Positions 7,181 through 16,921 are shown, numbered from the stretch's first letter. The stretch is DNA of 64,000 nucleotides from Thalassolituus alkanivorans (GCF_020447205.1 NZ_JAJAEL010000037.1:23619-87618), one strand, 5' to 3'. Notes: a model not told the origin generated them from the sequence alone. Numbers and translations are program-made.

Positions 7181-10100
7181 TTATTTCCTATATTCGATGC
7201 AAACCCCCACACTCAAAAATGCCACCGCCAGCTCATTGCTGTTGCGCAGGCAGCCCTGGTCATTCCTGTGGATCATCAGTACCCCATATTGGCTGCGGGT
7301 GCCGATGCATTCTCCGTCTTCAATAATCTCGAACGGATCCGGTATTAATCGGGTGTTGGCGGATGAAGCCTTATCGATGGGTTTCACCACGAAGCCTTGC
7401 TCGGTCAGTTGCCGGGTTATTTTTTCATTGTCGTTGGCGGCCGCCACGCTGTAGTGCTGAGGATTTACCTCAAACATCCTGAGTGCGGCTTTCACCAGCG
7501 GATAATGCTCTTGCGAGGCCATCAGCAGTTGCCGTTGGCGGCCGACCAGCGATGGCAGCGTATCCAGATTGGGCGCGCACTCTATCTCTGACAAAACGTC
7601 AGCTGTCACAGCGGCTGCTTTATCCAGCATGCGAGTCCAGGCATCGTGGTTGATATAATGCAGCAACGCATGGGGGTGATTCTCACCGGTAATGCGTGCA
7701 TCCTCCCCGCGTTTGTTAAACCACATTTTACGGTTGGCATTAAAGAATACCACCTCCGTTGCGGTGACCAGCTGCGGATTTAATCCCAATGCCGCCCCGG
7801 CTTGTGTGAACGATCGCCCAACCGATACCAGACGCAGCATTTTTAACAGGTTCAGCAGCGTCGGCGGCTCAAAGGTCAGGCTATGCGGCGTTTTCTGAAC
7901 CGGTGACTGGTATTTTTCATACCGATCTGTCTGCCATGCACCGGGGATGGTTCGTGTCCGGAGTGATGCAGCCGGCACCACTCGATCAGCCCAGTCCAGT
8001 AACAGGTGGTTGTAACTCATCATGCCGGTTGTGACGTGCTGATGCCCCATAAGACGCGCCAGCGCCATCGAGGAACGACGGGAAAGATCATGCTGATCCC
8101 CCAACACGCATCGCTGTATTCCTTCCACATCCAACCCGTCCATCAGTTTATCCGCCGCCGGTGTGCCAATCCCCAGCAGCACACTCGCCATGCGGTTATG
8201 AAACGTATGCCGGGCATGGTGCAGCACCAGAGTGGGATTGCCGGTTGCTTCTCTGATCACCCGGATCAGGGCGGGAGAAATCAGTTCCATTAAAAAGCTG
8301 GGCTGGATTTTCCCGCTTACCAGATCACACAGAATGGGCTGATTACGATTCTGTCCTGCGATGGCGTCATAGCGCGCCATGATACGGTCCAGAATCTCAA
8401 TTTCTTTCGGGACCAACGCAAATAACAACGGTATGGCCCGACGACTGCCATCATTTTTTAACCGGCGGTAGCGATTGTTACGCACCAGAATCCAGTGTTG
8501 TGTTTCGTTCTGGCACCAGTCTTTGCGCAATAAAAAGCAGGCTTCATTTCTGCGCAGTCCAAAACGGTAGCAGGCCATCAGCACAAAACTCAGCAGCAAC
8601 CACTGATCATCCTCTGGGTATTGCTGTTTGATCAGCGACAGACTGTGCAGATAATCGGCCTCGGTTATTAACCCTGGCCGAACCCGTCGCTGTTCATCGC
8701 CCAGCGATAATTCAGCCCAATCGGGATCGATTACCCCAGCTTTACGGGCGACCCGATGAAAACTGTACAGCCGGTCGCCCAGATAACCGATCTGATTATC
8801 ACGGATGCGTTTGAACTCCAGCATGCTGCGGTACAGATCGGTGATCTCGTCCTCATCCAGTGACAGCAGGTCGACATCGAATGCCAACTCCAGAAACGGC
8901 ATGCTCAGAGTGCCGAAATAGGTACTGATGCTGGACAGCGCCAATGGCTGGAATCGCTTACCTCGCCCTTTTCCTCGTCGAATCACATGACATAGCCAAT
9001 GGCCCAACAGCAGCATGGCGGTGCTGATCTTGCCTTCGAATTGTTTGGTTATTGCCTGAATCTCATCGGCTATGCGGCGCGCGTCAGATGTCGTATAGCG
9101 ACTGATGCAGTCATGAATGGCTCGTTTGAATTGTTTGGCGTGCTCTTTCAGCGCGTCGTTATCGGATGTTGCATAGCGCCCGCTCAGAACGAACAATTCC
9201 GGATCTGTGGCGCTGTTGTCCTCAATATCATTAGCCTCAGCACGGATGGCCACCGGCTTTTTGCCTTCCAGTCGGATCTGGTCCTGCATGGGTAAGCTGC
9301 AGCTTAAAATCCGACCGCTCAACACTGCGGCTACCATGCCCGGCAGAGTGATCAGATTGACCTGATTAACGACCGTTGCCACAGCGCTGACGACGGTTGT
9401 TATCTCGGTGTCAGCCGGCAATCCCAGCACGGACTTTAATTCGAGCACGGCAGAATGCTGGCCGCCAGTCTGCGGATCCGGCTGGCTTTTGCCAGCCTGG
9501 CCCCACGCCAATAGGCTGGCCACCTGGTAGCTCACTTCATGACGTTGGACGGGCGCGTGCAGGTTGTCCTGTTCCAGTTCTTCAGAATATTCCAGATAAT
9601 TGCGCCGCTTATGCTGAACGATGCGGAAATTCAAACCCTGCATCACATCGTTCAGCAAGCGCTCGTAGCCGACGCGCTTCTTGATCGCCAGCAATAATCC
9701 ACCCAGTACGGCGGCATCGCTTCGACCTGTTTTCGTGCTGTTATTGGTGATGCCCTGCGCCCATTCCAGCAGTCGCGGCAACAAACCGAGACTTTTTATG
9801 ACACTGGGCTTCAGGGGGTTGGGTTCCCGCAAGACCGGTACTGGATAGCGTTTTAATAAGAACTGATGATCGCCGCCATCTTTCGCCAGCCGCTTACGCA
9901 GTACATTTAACCGCACTGCCGCAAAATGGTGGCCGATCTGCTGTTTGCCCGAGAGCATTTGTCCGATCAGTCGCTGGATCTCATCGGCGCCCAAGTCTGA
10001 AAGAGGCCTCTGCTTGGCTAAGTCATCAATTTCAGCACCCGCTGTTTTAATCGCGTTGTTTAGTGCGATGCGGCGTTGTCGCTTACGCTGTTCTGCACCA

Positions 10101-12595
10101 AAGAGCCGACGCGTTCTGAGCTCAGGAGTATCAACGGATATTCCATCTGCCACCGCTGAATAATCGGGTATCGCCGTGGTTGGCAGTTCGGTTAAAAACG
10201 GCAGCGCATTGAATGCCTGCTCAATGGCATCGCGGTACTGTTTAACATCATCTATCCAGCAGCGGGGTGAACGGTCGCCCCAGGTTTGGGCATGGCGCTC
10301 TGAATGCCCCATCCAGCCATCGATCACCTCCGGATGTACCTGTAGCCGTTGCAGCTGTTGCGCATAGCGGTGACGAAACAGGTTTTTAGGCAATGGCCAG
10401 GCAAACAAATCGGCCCCAGGTACTTCGCTTGCATTCATGCTGTACCAGCACAGCTTCTCGCTGAGTGTAAAAAACAGCGGCAGCTCAGCCGCGGTACCGC
10501 TGAGCAGGTGCTGAATCGCCTGAGCCAGTAAGGGCCTGCGATCTGTCAGCGTCTCGGCCAGTTGCTGCAGGTGTGCCAGATACTGTTTTACTAATGCAGA
10601 TATACCCGCAGGCAGCGGTACTATCCGGCCATCGTGGCTGGCGTCATCGGATTTATCGTTAATAAATGCAAAACCCCGCTCCGGATCAAGCCAGCCCGGT
10701 TGTTCGAACGGATCGCTCAGATAACGGCTGCCGGTCGCAGCATACAGCGCAGTGCCCACATAGATCGCGATGCGGTTGTGTGCCTGTGCCAGTGAGTCGG
10801 GAGGCTGGTGCAACACCTGGTTGGCTTGCTCAATGGCATCCACCAATAACGGCTCCTGAGCCGCCAGCAGGCTGCCGAGCACATGAGTATCCGTTGGTGC
10901 ATCGCGTAATGAGTCGGTTGGCGTTAAATCGATACCGCGTTCAATGGCTTTAATGTCCCAGGCGGAATAGCCACAGGCTCCCGGTAATCCCGAACGTGGG
11001 TGAGCACTCATTATCCGGGCCAGATAATGATCGCCGGTGTGCTCAAAAACAGTCAGCGCATTGAAACCCAGCAATTTACCGCCCGTCAGACGTTGCAAGG
11101 GGGGCGGCATAACCTGGTTAAACCACACATCCACAGCCAGCTCGTCCGCTAATGCGATCCAGGCATCCTGCAGAGAATGGTACTGTGCTGAACCCACCAG
11201 GCCTGCGTGTGTCAGTGCCTCAGTCACGGGCGGCGGTAGCTCAAACGCCAGCACATCCATAAACGGAGCAACCAGCTCTCGTTGAGCATCATCCGGACGC
11301 CAGGCGTTCTGACGGCGTGTGACCCGTTTATGCAACCGGCGACCATCGGGACTGATGGCCCATTCATCAGCCGGTTCATCCTGAATGCAGAATCCCAGCG
11401 TCAGTCGTAATGAGCGACTGGTATAGCACGCCAGCCAGCAGACGGCGGCACCCAGTGCATCGACCGTCTGCGTTGAGCTCAGTGTTGTGCTGATCCATTG
11501 CTGCAGCGCATCACGTTCAACCGGTAATGGTGTTTCCCATTCCCACGGCAGGTAATGAGCCGCAGCAGCCGTCTGCAAATACACACTGTTCACCGACAAC
11601 GTTTTACGGGCGTGGCTGGCGCGTGGTTCGACCGGAACCAGCAATAACGGATCGGATTCGTCGTCGGGGGTATCCGCATAGGCTGATGGCGGTTCTGCCA
11701 GTGGAATCTCTACCGGAGTGTCGTCATTACTGGGAGCCGTCAGCCATTGCAGGATGGGTTGCTGGCGTAACCTGGCCAGAATATTAGGAGGCTTTGTCTG
11801 GATTGAGCCGGGTGTTGCCTCCGGACGATGCAGTTCGCCGGCAGCCACCGCCAACACCCGATGGAGAAAATCGTTCTCAGTTTTACCGGACGGCTGACTC
11901 CTATTGGCTTGCTGGAATTCAGCGGCTGACTTCAGAGCAAAATTGAACCCTTGCAAGGTGTTCTCGAAACGCCTCGCCTCGATCTGTGCGCGCGCTAGCA
12001 GTGAATCAATAACTGACCATTTGTCGCCGTCCTCACTACCGAGAACGTATGATTTAATCAATGGAACGAGTTTCTGATCACCGTGGTACCCATGATCCAC
12101 CAGACGAATGGCATCCTGAACGGTCAGCCATAGCCGGAATTGACGACGCAGTCTCGTGATGTCCGGATCTGTGGAGTGATGTAACGGATTGATCAGTAAC
12201 AGCAGCGTGTGTTGGGACGGATGTTTGAACTCATCACGATTTTTTTGTGTTGAACCCAGATGGCCCACCGCAGGAAATTGCTCTTGGATTGCAGTGTCAC
12301 TTCTGACTGCATCAGCGAATCGCACCAATGCACCCACCACCGGCTCGTCGAGCCAGTGATTCAGAATCGAACGTGACTCCGGATGAGAGAACTCTGCCGA
12401 CAGAGTGGTCATGTTGCATGACGTACTTTTTGTGCTGTTCAGCCCTAACAGATGATGGACGAGCAGAGCTTCTGTCAGCAGATTGTGGCGATCGGCCCAT
12501 TGGAAATAGGGGATCAGATGTTCCCTGACATGCTCTGCGTAGGGTGCGGGTGATGGTCTGTTTGATCTGCTGTTAGCGAGAGATTCTGTGCCCAA
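7181..12595 (-). CDS. Giant protein with two tyrosine-recombinase-like domains (island integrase candidate)
   Basis: The product is 1804 residues, four to five times a normal integrase, in one uninterrupted frame. It starts at TTG (12593-12595) with AGGGA upstream; in-frame stops lie just before it. The C-terminal half has a complete-looking tyrosine recombinase site: Arg near 1345 (CYRFGLRRNEA), beta-hairpin Lys (RYRRLKNDGSRRAIPL), HHARHTF near 1455-1460, LMGHQHV near 1513 and SYNH with Tyr near 1525. The N-terminal half has a degenerate copy near 615-790 (TGSRYLSDPF, KSDDASHDGRIVPLP, NLFRHRYAQQL, GWMGHSERHAQTW) in which the first His of HxxR is Asn and no clear catalytic Tyr is visible. It sits 200 bp from a tRNA 3'-end repeat, as an island integrase should. 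I do not know a named family with this layout. Confidence 0.85.
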   Translation of the reverse strand: MGTESLANSRSNRPSPAPYAEHVREHLIPYFQWADRHNLLTEALLVHHLLGLNSTKSTSCNMTTLSAEFSHPESRSILNHWLDEPVVGALVRFADAVRSDTAIQEQFPAVGHLGSTQKNRDEFKHPSQHTLLLLINPLHHSTDPDITRLRRQFRLWLTVQDAIRLVDHGYHGDQKLVPLIKSYVLGSEDGDKWSVIDSLLARAQIEARRFENTLQGFNFALKSAAEFQQANRSQPSGKTENDFLHRVLAVAAGELHRPEATPGSIQTKPPNILARLRQQPILQWLTAPSNDDTPVEIPLAEPPSAYADTPDDESDPLLLVPVEPRASHARKTLSVNSVYLQTAAAAHYLPWEWETPLPVERDALQQWISTTLSSTQTVDALGAAVCWLACYTSRSLRLTLGFCIQDEPADEWAISPDGRRLHKRVTRRQNAWRPDDAQRELVAPFMDVLAFELPPPVTEALTHAGLVGSAQYHSLQDAWIALADELAVDVWFNQVMPPPLQRLTGGKLLGFNALTVFEHTGDHYLARIMSAHPRSGLPGACGYSAWDIKAIERGIDLTPTDSLRDAPTDTHVLGSLLAAQEPLLVDAIEQANQVLHQPPDSLAQAHNRIAIYVGTALYAATGSRYLSDPFEQPGWLDPERGFAFINDKSDDASHDGRIVPLPAGISALVKQYLAHLQQLAETLTDRRPLLAQAIQHLLSGTAAELPLFFTLSEKLCWYSMNASEVPGADLFAWPLPKNLFRHRYAQQLQRLQVHPEVIDGWMGHSERHAQTWGDRSPRCWIDDVKQYRDAIEQAFNALPFLTELPTTAIPDYSAVADGISVDTPELRTRRLFGAEQRKRQRRIALNNAIKTAGAEIDDLAKQRPLSDLGADEIQRLIGQMLSGKQQIGHHFAAVRLNVLRKRLAKDGGDHQFLLKRYPVPVLREPNPLKPSVIKSLGLLPRLLEWAQGITNNSTKTGRSDAAVLGGLLLAIKKRVGYERLLNDVMQGLNFRIVQHKRRNYLEYSEELEQDNLHAPVQRHEVSYQVASLLAWGQAGKSQPDPQTGGQHSAVLELKSVLGLPADTEITTVVSAVATVVNQVNLITLPGMVAAVLSGRILSCSLPMQDQIRLEGKKPVAIRAEANDIEDNSATDPELFVLSGRYATSDNDALKEHAKQFKRAIHDCISRYTTSDARRIADEIQAITKQFEGKISTAMLLLGHWLCHVIRRGKGRGKRFQPLALSSISTYFGTLSMPFLELAFDVDLLSLDEDEITDLYRSMLEFKRIRDNQIGYLGDRLYSFHRVARKAGVIDPDWAELSLGDEQRRVRPGLITEADYLHSLSLIKQQYPEDDQWLLLSFVLMACYRFGLRRNEACFLLRKDWCQNETQHWILVRNNRYRRLKNDGSRRAIPLLFALVPKEIEILDRIMARYDAIAGQNRNQPILCDLVSGKIQPSFLMELISPALIRVIREATGNPTLVLHHARHTFHNRMASVLLGIGTPAADKLMDGLDVEGIQRCVLGDQHDLSRRSSMALARLMGHQHVTTGMMSYNHLLLDWADRVVPAASLRTRTIPGAWQTDRYEKYQSPVQKTPHSLTFEPPTLLNLLKMLRLVSVGRSFTQAGAALGLNPQLVTATEVVFFNANRKMWFNKRGEDARITGENHPHALLHYINHDAWTRMLDKAAAVTADVLSEIECAPNLDTLPSLVGRQRQLLMASQEHYPLVKAALRMFEVNPQHYSVAAANDNEKITRQLTEQGFVVKPIDKASSANTRLIPDPFEIIEDGECIGTRSQYGVLMIHRNDQGCLRNSNELAVAFLSVGVCIEYRK

Positions 12596-12788
12596 AACCG
12601 TGTCCCTAGGGTCATGAATGGCGGCCTGAGTCGCGAGTTCCGTGTGCCACCAAAATCCATAAATGACGTTCTGGGATGTAGTTGTACCTGAAATTGCCAG
12701 GGCTTTAAAGTGATCTAAAATGGCTATTTAGCTGGTTTAGTGTAGTTTAAGAATATTCATAGTGATCTCTAGTCGTAATTCTCATAAC
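12596..12788. other. Non-coding gap between integrase start and attachment site
   Basis: This stretch has no convincing gene on either strand. It is AT-richer than the flanks and probably holds the integrase promoter and recombinase arm sites, but I could not identify defined repeats. Together with the following attachment site and terminator it separates the island from the chromosome. Confidence 0.5.
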
Positions 12789-12807
12789 CATCCTGCTCCC
12801 GCAACCA
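12789..12807 (+). repeat. Partial initiator tRNA (fMet) 3' end, putative island attachment site
   Basis: The segment CATCCTGCTCCCGCAACCA reads as the 3' end of a tRNA: T-stem strand CCTGC, acceptor strand TCCCGCA, discriminator A and CCA. An A at position 72 before the discriminator A (CGCAACCA) is the hallmark of bacterial initiator tRNA, whose end is typically CCCCGCAACCA. The 5' part of a tRNA is absent upstream, so this is a duplicated fragment, as left by an integrase acting at a tRNA 3' end. Just before it lies CTCATAACC, which resembles the fMet anticodon loop and may be chance. A terminator follows directly, as after a real tRNA gene. Confidence 0.65.
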
Positions 12808-12815
12808 AAATTGAT

Positions 12816-12847
12816 AAAAAGCCTGTATGTTCGCATACGGGCTTTTT
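12816..12847 (+). terminator. Intrinsic terminator following the tRNA 3' fragment
   Basis: GCCTGTATG, TTCG tetraloop, CATACGGGC with one G-T pair, flanked by A-run and T6. It lies nine bases after the tRNA CCA, consistent with the native terminator of the tRNA gene. Confidence 0.8.
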
Positions 12848-12939
12848 TATTGCCTGTCATTCCGTGTCCGTTTGGCACAAAAGTCCCTGTTCGCCTGTTG
12901 GCCTGCCCGCCATAATCCGCTGCGTTCTCACCTTTTCTT

Positions 12940-15555
12940 ATGAGTCGCAACTGCGGCACGGGTATCTCTGTGAATAATAAAAAGTACAAACAGCACATGG
13001 GTCTGCGTCAGGCCTTGTTTCTGCCGCTTCTGGCAGCTTCCACTTTATTAGCGGGTTGCGGCCAGGTATTTGACTGGATCAGCGAACGCAATCTTGATCC
13101 TTCTGTGGGTGTGGTTCAGGTTCGTGGTCTGCAGGAAGATGTCAGCATTCGCCGCGATGAATACGGCGTGCCCTTTATTGAAGCGCAAAGCCTGCAGGAT
13201 CTGACCTTCGGCATCGGCTATGCCATGGCAGAAGACCGTCTGGCGCAGATGGTATCGATGAATCTGCTGGCGCGTGGCCGTCTGGCGGAGATGACCGGTG
13301 ATATCGCGCTGGATATGGATATCTACATGCGCACCCTGGGTATTCCGCAGATTATTGAAGAACGCTATGCCGCATTAAGCCCGGAGCTGAAACAGCACCT
13401 CACAGGCTTTGCCGCCGGAGTTAACGCTTACATTAACAGCCACCGTGATCGTCAGCCGCTTGAGCTGACCATCAACGATTATCAGCCGGAAGCCTGGCAG
13501 CCCGCCAACACGCTGGGATTGTTTGTGATGCTCAATCTGGGGGTGGGTTTTAATCTGCACGAAGAGCTGGGCTTTCTGCAGCTGGCAGAAAAACTGGGCG
13601 TGGAAAAAGCGGCGTATCTGGCGCCTATTTATCCGGATGAACCCATTGATGTGGCAGAAGCCAATAAACTTGCCGGTGTGGATTTATCCGGCACGGAAAG
13701 CTCTGTGGCTGCCCTTAAAGAGCAGCTCAGCTATCTGGCTGCGGTTGAGCAGAAGCTGAAGCGGATTAACGGTCAGGGCATTGCCGCCTCCAATAACTGG
13801 GGCGTACATAAAGATAAAACCGCCGCCGGCGCGACACTGGTCGCCAACGATACCCACCTGTTGTTATCGCATCCGTCAACCTGGATTCTGATGGGCGTGA
13901 AAAGCCCGGAATACAGCGGCGTGGGCATTACCTTACCGGGAATACCGGCGCTGGTTGCCGGTTACAACGGCCATATCGGCTGGGGTGAAACCATGGTGAT
14001 GGCGGATACCCAGGATGTGTTTCTGGAGAAATTACGCGAGCGCGATGGCAAAACCGAATATCTGTATCAGGGGCAGTGGTATCCGGTCAGCAGCCGCAGC
14101 GAAACCATTCAGGTTAAAGGTGCAGAACCGGTCACTATTGAAGTGCAGTCCACACGCCATGGCCCGTTGCTGAATGCGGCGATTAAGGGCAAACCCAAAC
14201 ACGAAATGATCGCCATCCCTGCCAGCTCGGAATTCGGTCTGGCATTAAGCTGGACGGCGCAATTTCCGGATAACACTATCGACTCCTTTTTTAATCTGGG
14301 TAAAGCCAAAACCATGGATGAGGCCGAGCAGGCATTAAATGGTGTCGGCTTTATTCACCTGAACGTGATTTATGGCGACAAAGATAATGTGGCTTGGCAG
14401 GTCACGGGTAATTACCCCAAACGCAAAGCCGGCAGCGGCCATTTTCCGAGCCCTGGCTGGAGCGGCGAGTACGACTGGCAGGGTTACTGGGGTGGGGCCG
14501 ATACACCGCGTTCACGTAACCCGCAAAGCGGTTATTTAGGTACAGGTAATAACCGCACGGTGGCAGCCGATTACAGCCCGCGTCTGACCAGCTCCTGGTA
14601 TTACCCGGAACGTTCCGAGCGCATTATGCAAATGCTGACGCAGCAGGAGGCTGGCCACGACTATGCCAGCATGGAAGCCATGCAGGCTGACCGGCGCGAT
14701 ATTCTGGTTGCCAAGGTGCAGCAGCTCTGGGGGACTGAAGCGTGGCGAAATATGATCCGCGATGGCATTGCAGCTTTACCACAGGCACAGCAGGCTGATG
14801 CTGAGAACGTGCTGCAGATTATCCGCAGCTTTGACGGCGACATGGCGCAAGGCTCACGCAGCGCAGCGGTGTGGGGTGGCTTTGAGCATAATCTGATCCG
14901 CGCGATTTTTATGGATGAACTGGGGCCTGAAGACGGCCAGCTCTGGCAGGCATTTCTGGCAATGAATGGCCGTGCCTATTCCGGTTATCAGGATCATTTA
15001 CTTGGGCGTACACAGGGCGGGGGCTGGGCACCGTTCTGGGATGATATTAACAGTGCCGAGACCGAACTGCCGGGGCAGATTATTGCCCGCGCACTGGCGG
15101 CGACCTGGCCTTATCTGCAGCAACAGTTAGGTGAGGATGACAGCCAGTGGCGCTGGGGAGATCTGGCGTTTTATCACTGGCAAACCGAAACCACCCATAT
15201 GCTGCCATTTCTCTCCGGCCTGAAAGCCGCTGCGGTGGAAAGTCTGGCGGATTATACCGACCGCGGACCGTATCCGGCTGGTGGTAACCGTAATACGCTG
15301 AATGTGGCAGGCTACGATTTGGGCTCGGATTATGAAGTCTGGAATATTCCGGCAATGCGTATGATCGTCGATTTCAGTCAGCCAGAACCGCTGAATCTGA
15401 TTGTCGCCGGTGGGCAGTCCGGTAATCCGGCGTCGTCACATTATGACGACGGTATTCAGCTGTGGCTGTCACGTAAAAACCGCAATTTACCCTTTAACGA
15501 TGCGGAAAAAGTCAGGGCGCACTTCAGTCATGAACGTGTACTGCACGCAGAGTAA
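12940..15555 (+). CDS. Penicillin acylase family (Ntn-hydrolase) lipoprotein
   Basis: The product is a 871-residue single-chain precursor of the penicillin/AHL acylase family. These amidases self-cleave into alpha and beta subunits and hydrolyse acyl amides. After the signal and lipobox (LLAASTLLAGC) come the alpha-chain motif DEYGVPFIEA and FGIGYAMAEDRL. The autocleavage site is AASNNWGVH, with nucleophile Ser near residue 284, and PALVAGYNGHIGWGETM follows. Many relatives in marine Gammaproteobacteria are annotated as acylases of unknown substrate, and some cleave N-acyl homoserine lactones. The exact start is unclear: the signal peptide fits better with GTG at 12970 or ATG at 12997. A terminator follows the gene. 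Confidence 0.9.
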   Translation: MSRNCGTGISVNNKKYKQHMGLRQALFLPLLAASTLLAGCGQVFDWISERNLDPSVGVVQVRGLQEDVSIRRDEYGVPFIEAQSLQDLTFGIGYAMAEDRLAQMVSMNLLARGRLAEMTGDIALDMDIYMRTLGIPQIIEERYAALSPELKQHLTGFAAGVNAYINSHRDRQPLELTINDYQPEAWQPANTLGLFVMLNLGVGFNLHEELGFLQLAEKLGVEKAAYLAPIYPDEPIDVAEANKLAGVDLSGTESSVAALKEQLSYLAAVEQKLKRINGQGIAASNNWGVHKDKTAAGATLVANDTHLLLSHPSTWILMGVKSPEYSGVGITLPGIPALVAGYNGHIGWGETMVMADTQDVFLEKLRERDGKTEYLYQGQWYPVSSRSETIQVKGAEPVTIEVQSTRHGPLLNAAIKGKPKHEMIAIPASSEFGLALSWTAQFPDNTIDSFFNLGKAKTMDEAEQALNGVGFIHLNVIYGDKDNVAWQVTGNYPKRKAGSGHFPSPGWSGEYDWQGYWGGADTPRSRNPQSGYLGTGNNRTVAADYSPRLTSSWYYPERSERIMQMLTQQEAGHDYASMEAMQADRRDILVAKVQQLWGTEAWRNMIRDGIAALPQAQQADAENVLQIIRSFDGDMAQGSRSAAVWGGFEHNLIRAIFMDELGPEDGQLWQAFLAMNGRAYSGYQDHLLGRTQGGGWAPFWDDINSAETELPGQIIARALAATWPYLQQQLGEDDSQWRWGDLAFYHWQTETTHMLPFLSGLKAAAVESLADYTDRGPYPAGGNRNTLNVAGYDLGSDYEVWNIPAMRMIVDFSQPEPLNLIVAGGQSGNPASSHYDDGIQLWLSRKNRNLPFNDAEKVRAHFSHERVLHAE

Positions 15556-15578
15556 TTTCACTCATCCGTGACAGCTGC

Positions 15579-15608
15579 AATAAAGCCGGTTAACGTACCG
15601 GCTTTATT
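15579..15608 (+). terminator. Intrinsic terminator after the penicillin acylase gene
   Basis: AATAAAGCCGG and CCGGCTTTATT form a perfect 11-bp stem with an 8-base loop, followed by GTTTC. It lies 24 bp after the stop codon. Confidence 0.75.
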
Positions 15609-15629
15609 GTTTCTGCGCGTGGAAAAGTC

Positions 15630-16343
15630 ATGAGCAAACGTATTCTGATTACCGGTGCCGGGCGGCGGCTGGGAAAGGTACTGGCCGAACATTATCTGGC
15701 GCAGGGCTGGCAGGTTGTTGCGCACTACAACAGCGCAAATGAATTAGCCGATCATGCGGCACTGGCCAGTGTACGGGCGAATCTGGCAGACCGTGAGGAT
15801 ATCCGTCAGCTGGCTCTGAAATTACCGGCGCTGGGTAATTTTGATGCGGTTATTCATAATGCTTCCTGCTTTGTCCCCGATGCCGCCGCAAGTGATCTGA
15901 TTGCCCATCATGAAATGCACCAGCGCGTTCATGTACTGGCACCGGCGCTGATTACCGAAGCGCTGAGCAGCGCGTGGAATCCGGGCGCATCAATGGTGTG
16001 TATCAGTGATATTTATGCCGATATTCCCAACCAGCGTTTTTCCGCTTATTGCGCCGCAAAAGCCGGATTACAGAATTTTGCCCTGAGCATGGCGCAGCGT
16101 CTGGCGGGCAGGGTGCGGGTGAATGTTATTCAGCCCGGGCCGATTCAGTTTTTACCTGAGCATGATGAGGCGTACCGGAAAAAAGTGCTGTCGCAATCGC
16201 TGATCGGTGAAGAGTTGGGTTATGGTGCAATTGTCCGTGCCTGCGATTATTTACTGCAGGCTGAGGCGGTAACCGGTACGGTGATGCGCGTCGATGGCGG
16301 GCGCTTTGTTGCCAACCGCTACGATCAGACGTTTTCTTCCTGA
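15630..16343 (+). CDS. folM: Short-chain dehydrogenase, FolM-like (dihydromonapterin reductase)
   Basis: The 237-residue SDR has the nucleotide-binding glycine motif ITGAGRRLG, where the double Arg after the glycine is typical of NADPH-dependent pteridine reductases. It also has NASCFVPD (NAG-type motif), catalytic Ser in CISDIYAD, YCAAK as the YxxxK pair, and the PGPI loop. FolM reduces dihydromonapterin and dihydrofolate in the cytoplasm. The convergent neighbour is a FolK-like pterin kinase overlapping its 3' end by 19 bp, which supports a pterin role. The symbol rests on family resemblance and context. Confidence 0.8.
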   Translation: MSKRILITGAGRRLGKVLAEHYLAQGWQVVAHYNSANELADHAALASVRANLADREDIRQLALKLPALGNFDAVIHNASCFVPDAAASDLIAHHEMHQRVHVLAPALITEALSSAWNPGASMVCISDIYADIPNQRFSAYCAAKAGLQNFALSMAQRLAGRVRVNVIQPGPIQFLPEHDEAYRKKVLSQSLIGEELGYGAIVRACDYLLQAEAVTGTVMRVDGGRFVANRYDQTFSS

Positions 16344-16720
16344 TTCCACAATTGCTGTAATTCGCGGTAGTAGCTCTCTTCCAGAATTGCGTGGCGGCAG
16401 TCGGTTTCTGTCGCTGCGGTGTATAAAATATCAATATCTATTGTGCGGTCTTTGACTTTGCGCGATGGATTTTTAGGCTCACGGCCAAGATCCACTTCAA
16501 TTTTCTGCAGTCGTTGCTTCAGCGGTCCGGGTAATAATTCTGACGACAGAATCAGCAATTGATTTTTAAATTCAAAATGAAAAGTATCGCCGACCGGAGC
16601 ACTTCTCAGTATCGCTGATTCCGCACAAATCACGCCAAGAGACGAGAGTGCTTCACGTGCTTTTAACAGATGCTGTTCCGGGTCGATATTGCTGCCAAGG
16701 CCGAGTAAATAAAATTGCAT
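16325..16720 (-). CDS. folK: FolK-like HPPK (hydroxymethyl-dihydropterin pyrophosphokinase)
   Basis: Started at the ATG giving MQFYLLGLGSNI, the product is 131 residues, shorter than the usual about 160. It keeps the N-terminal GLGSN motif, RSAPVGD, FKNQLLIL, and the catalytic Asp pair in RTIDIDILY. The usual GRERxxxxWGPR segment is altered to LGREPKNPSRKVKDR and the C-terminal region is truncated. HPPK transfers pyrophosphate from ATP to 6-hydroxymethyl-dihydropterin in folate synthesis. The divergence suggests a second, specialised FolK paired with FolM rather than the housekeeping enzyme. It overlaps the FolM-like gene tail-to-tail. Confidence 0.78.
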   Translation of the reverse strand: MQFYLLGLGSNIDPEQHLLKAREALSSLGVICAESAILRSAPVGDTFHFEFKNQLLILSSELLPGPLKQRLQKIEVDLGREPKNPSRKVKDRTIDIDILYTAATETDCRHAILEESYYRELQQLWNQEENV

Positions 16721-16921
16721 AATATTGATGTACATTAAGGAGGCTCAAGGATTAGCGTTCAGCGTTATTCTGTCAAGCGCACAGCCCGCAGACAGATGAA
16801 AGCAGGGCAGACTCGTCTGAAAGTGTGAAAATTACAGTAAATGCTGGTATTTGGCTGAAGCAATTGCTTGATTGACTGGATTGTCGGCAAAGACCAATGG
16901 TGTGTTCAGGGAGGACTGGCC

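Noticed and set aside
12720..12807. A complete tRNA gene ending at the CCA at 12,807
   Set aside because: No acceptor 5' strand (CGCGGG-type) and no D-arm are present upstream; only the 3' 18-19 bases match.
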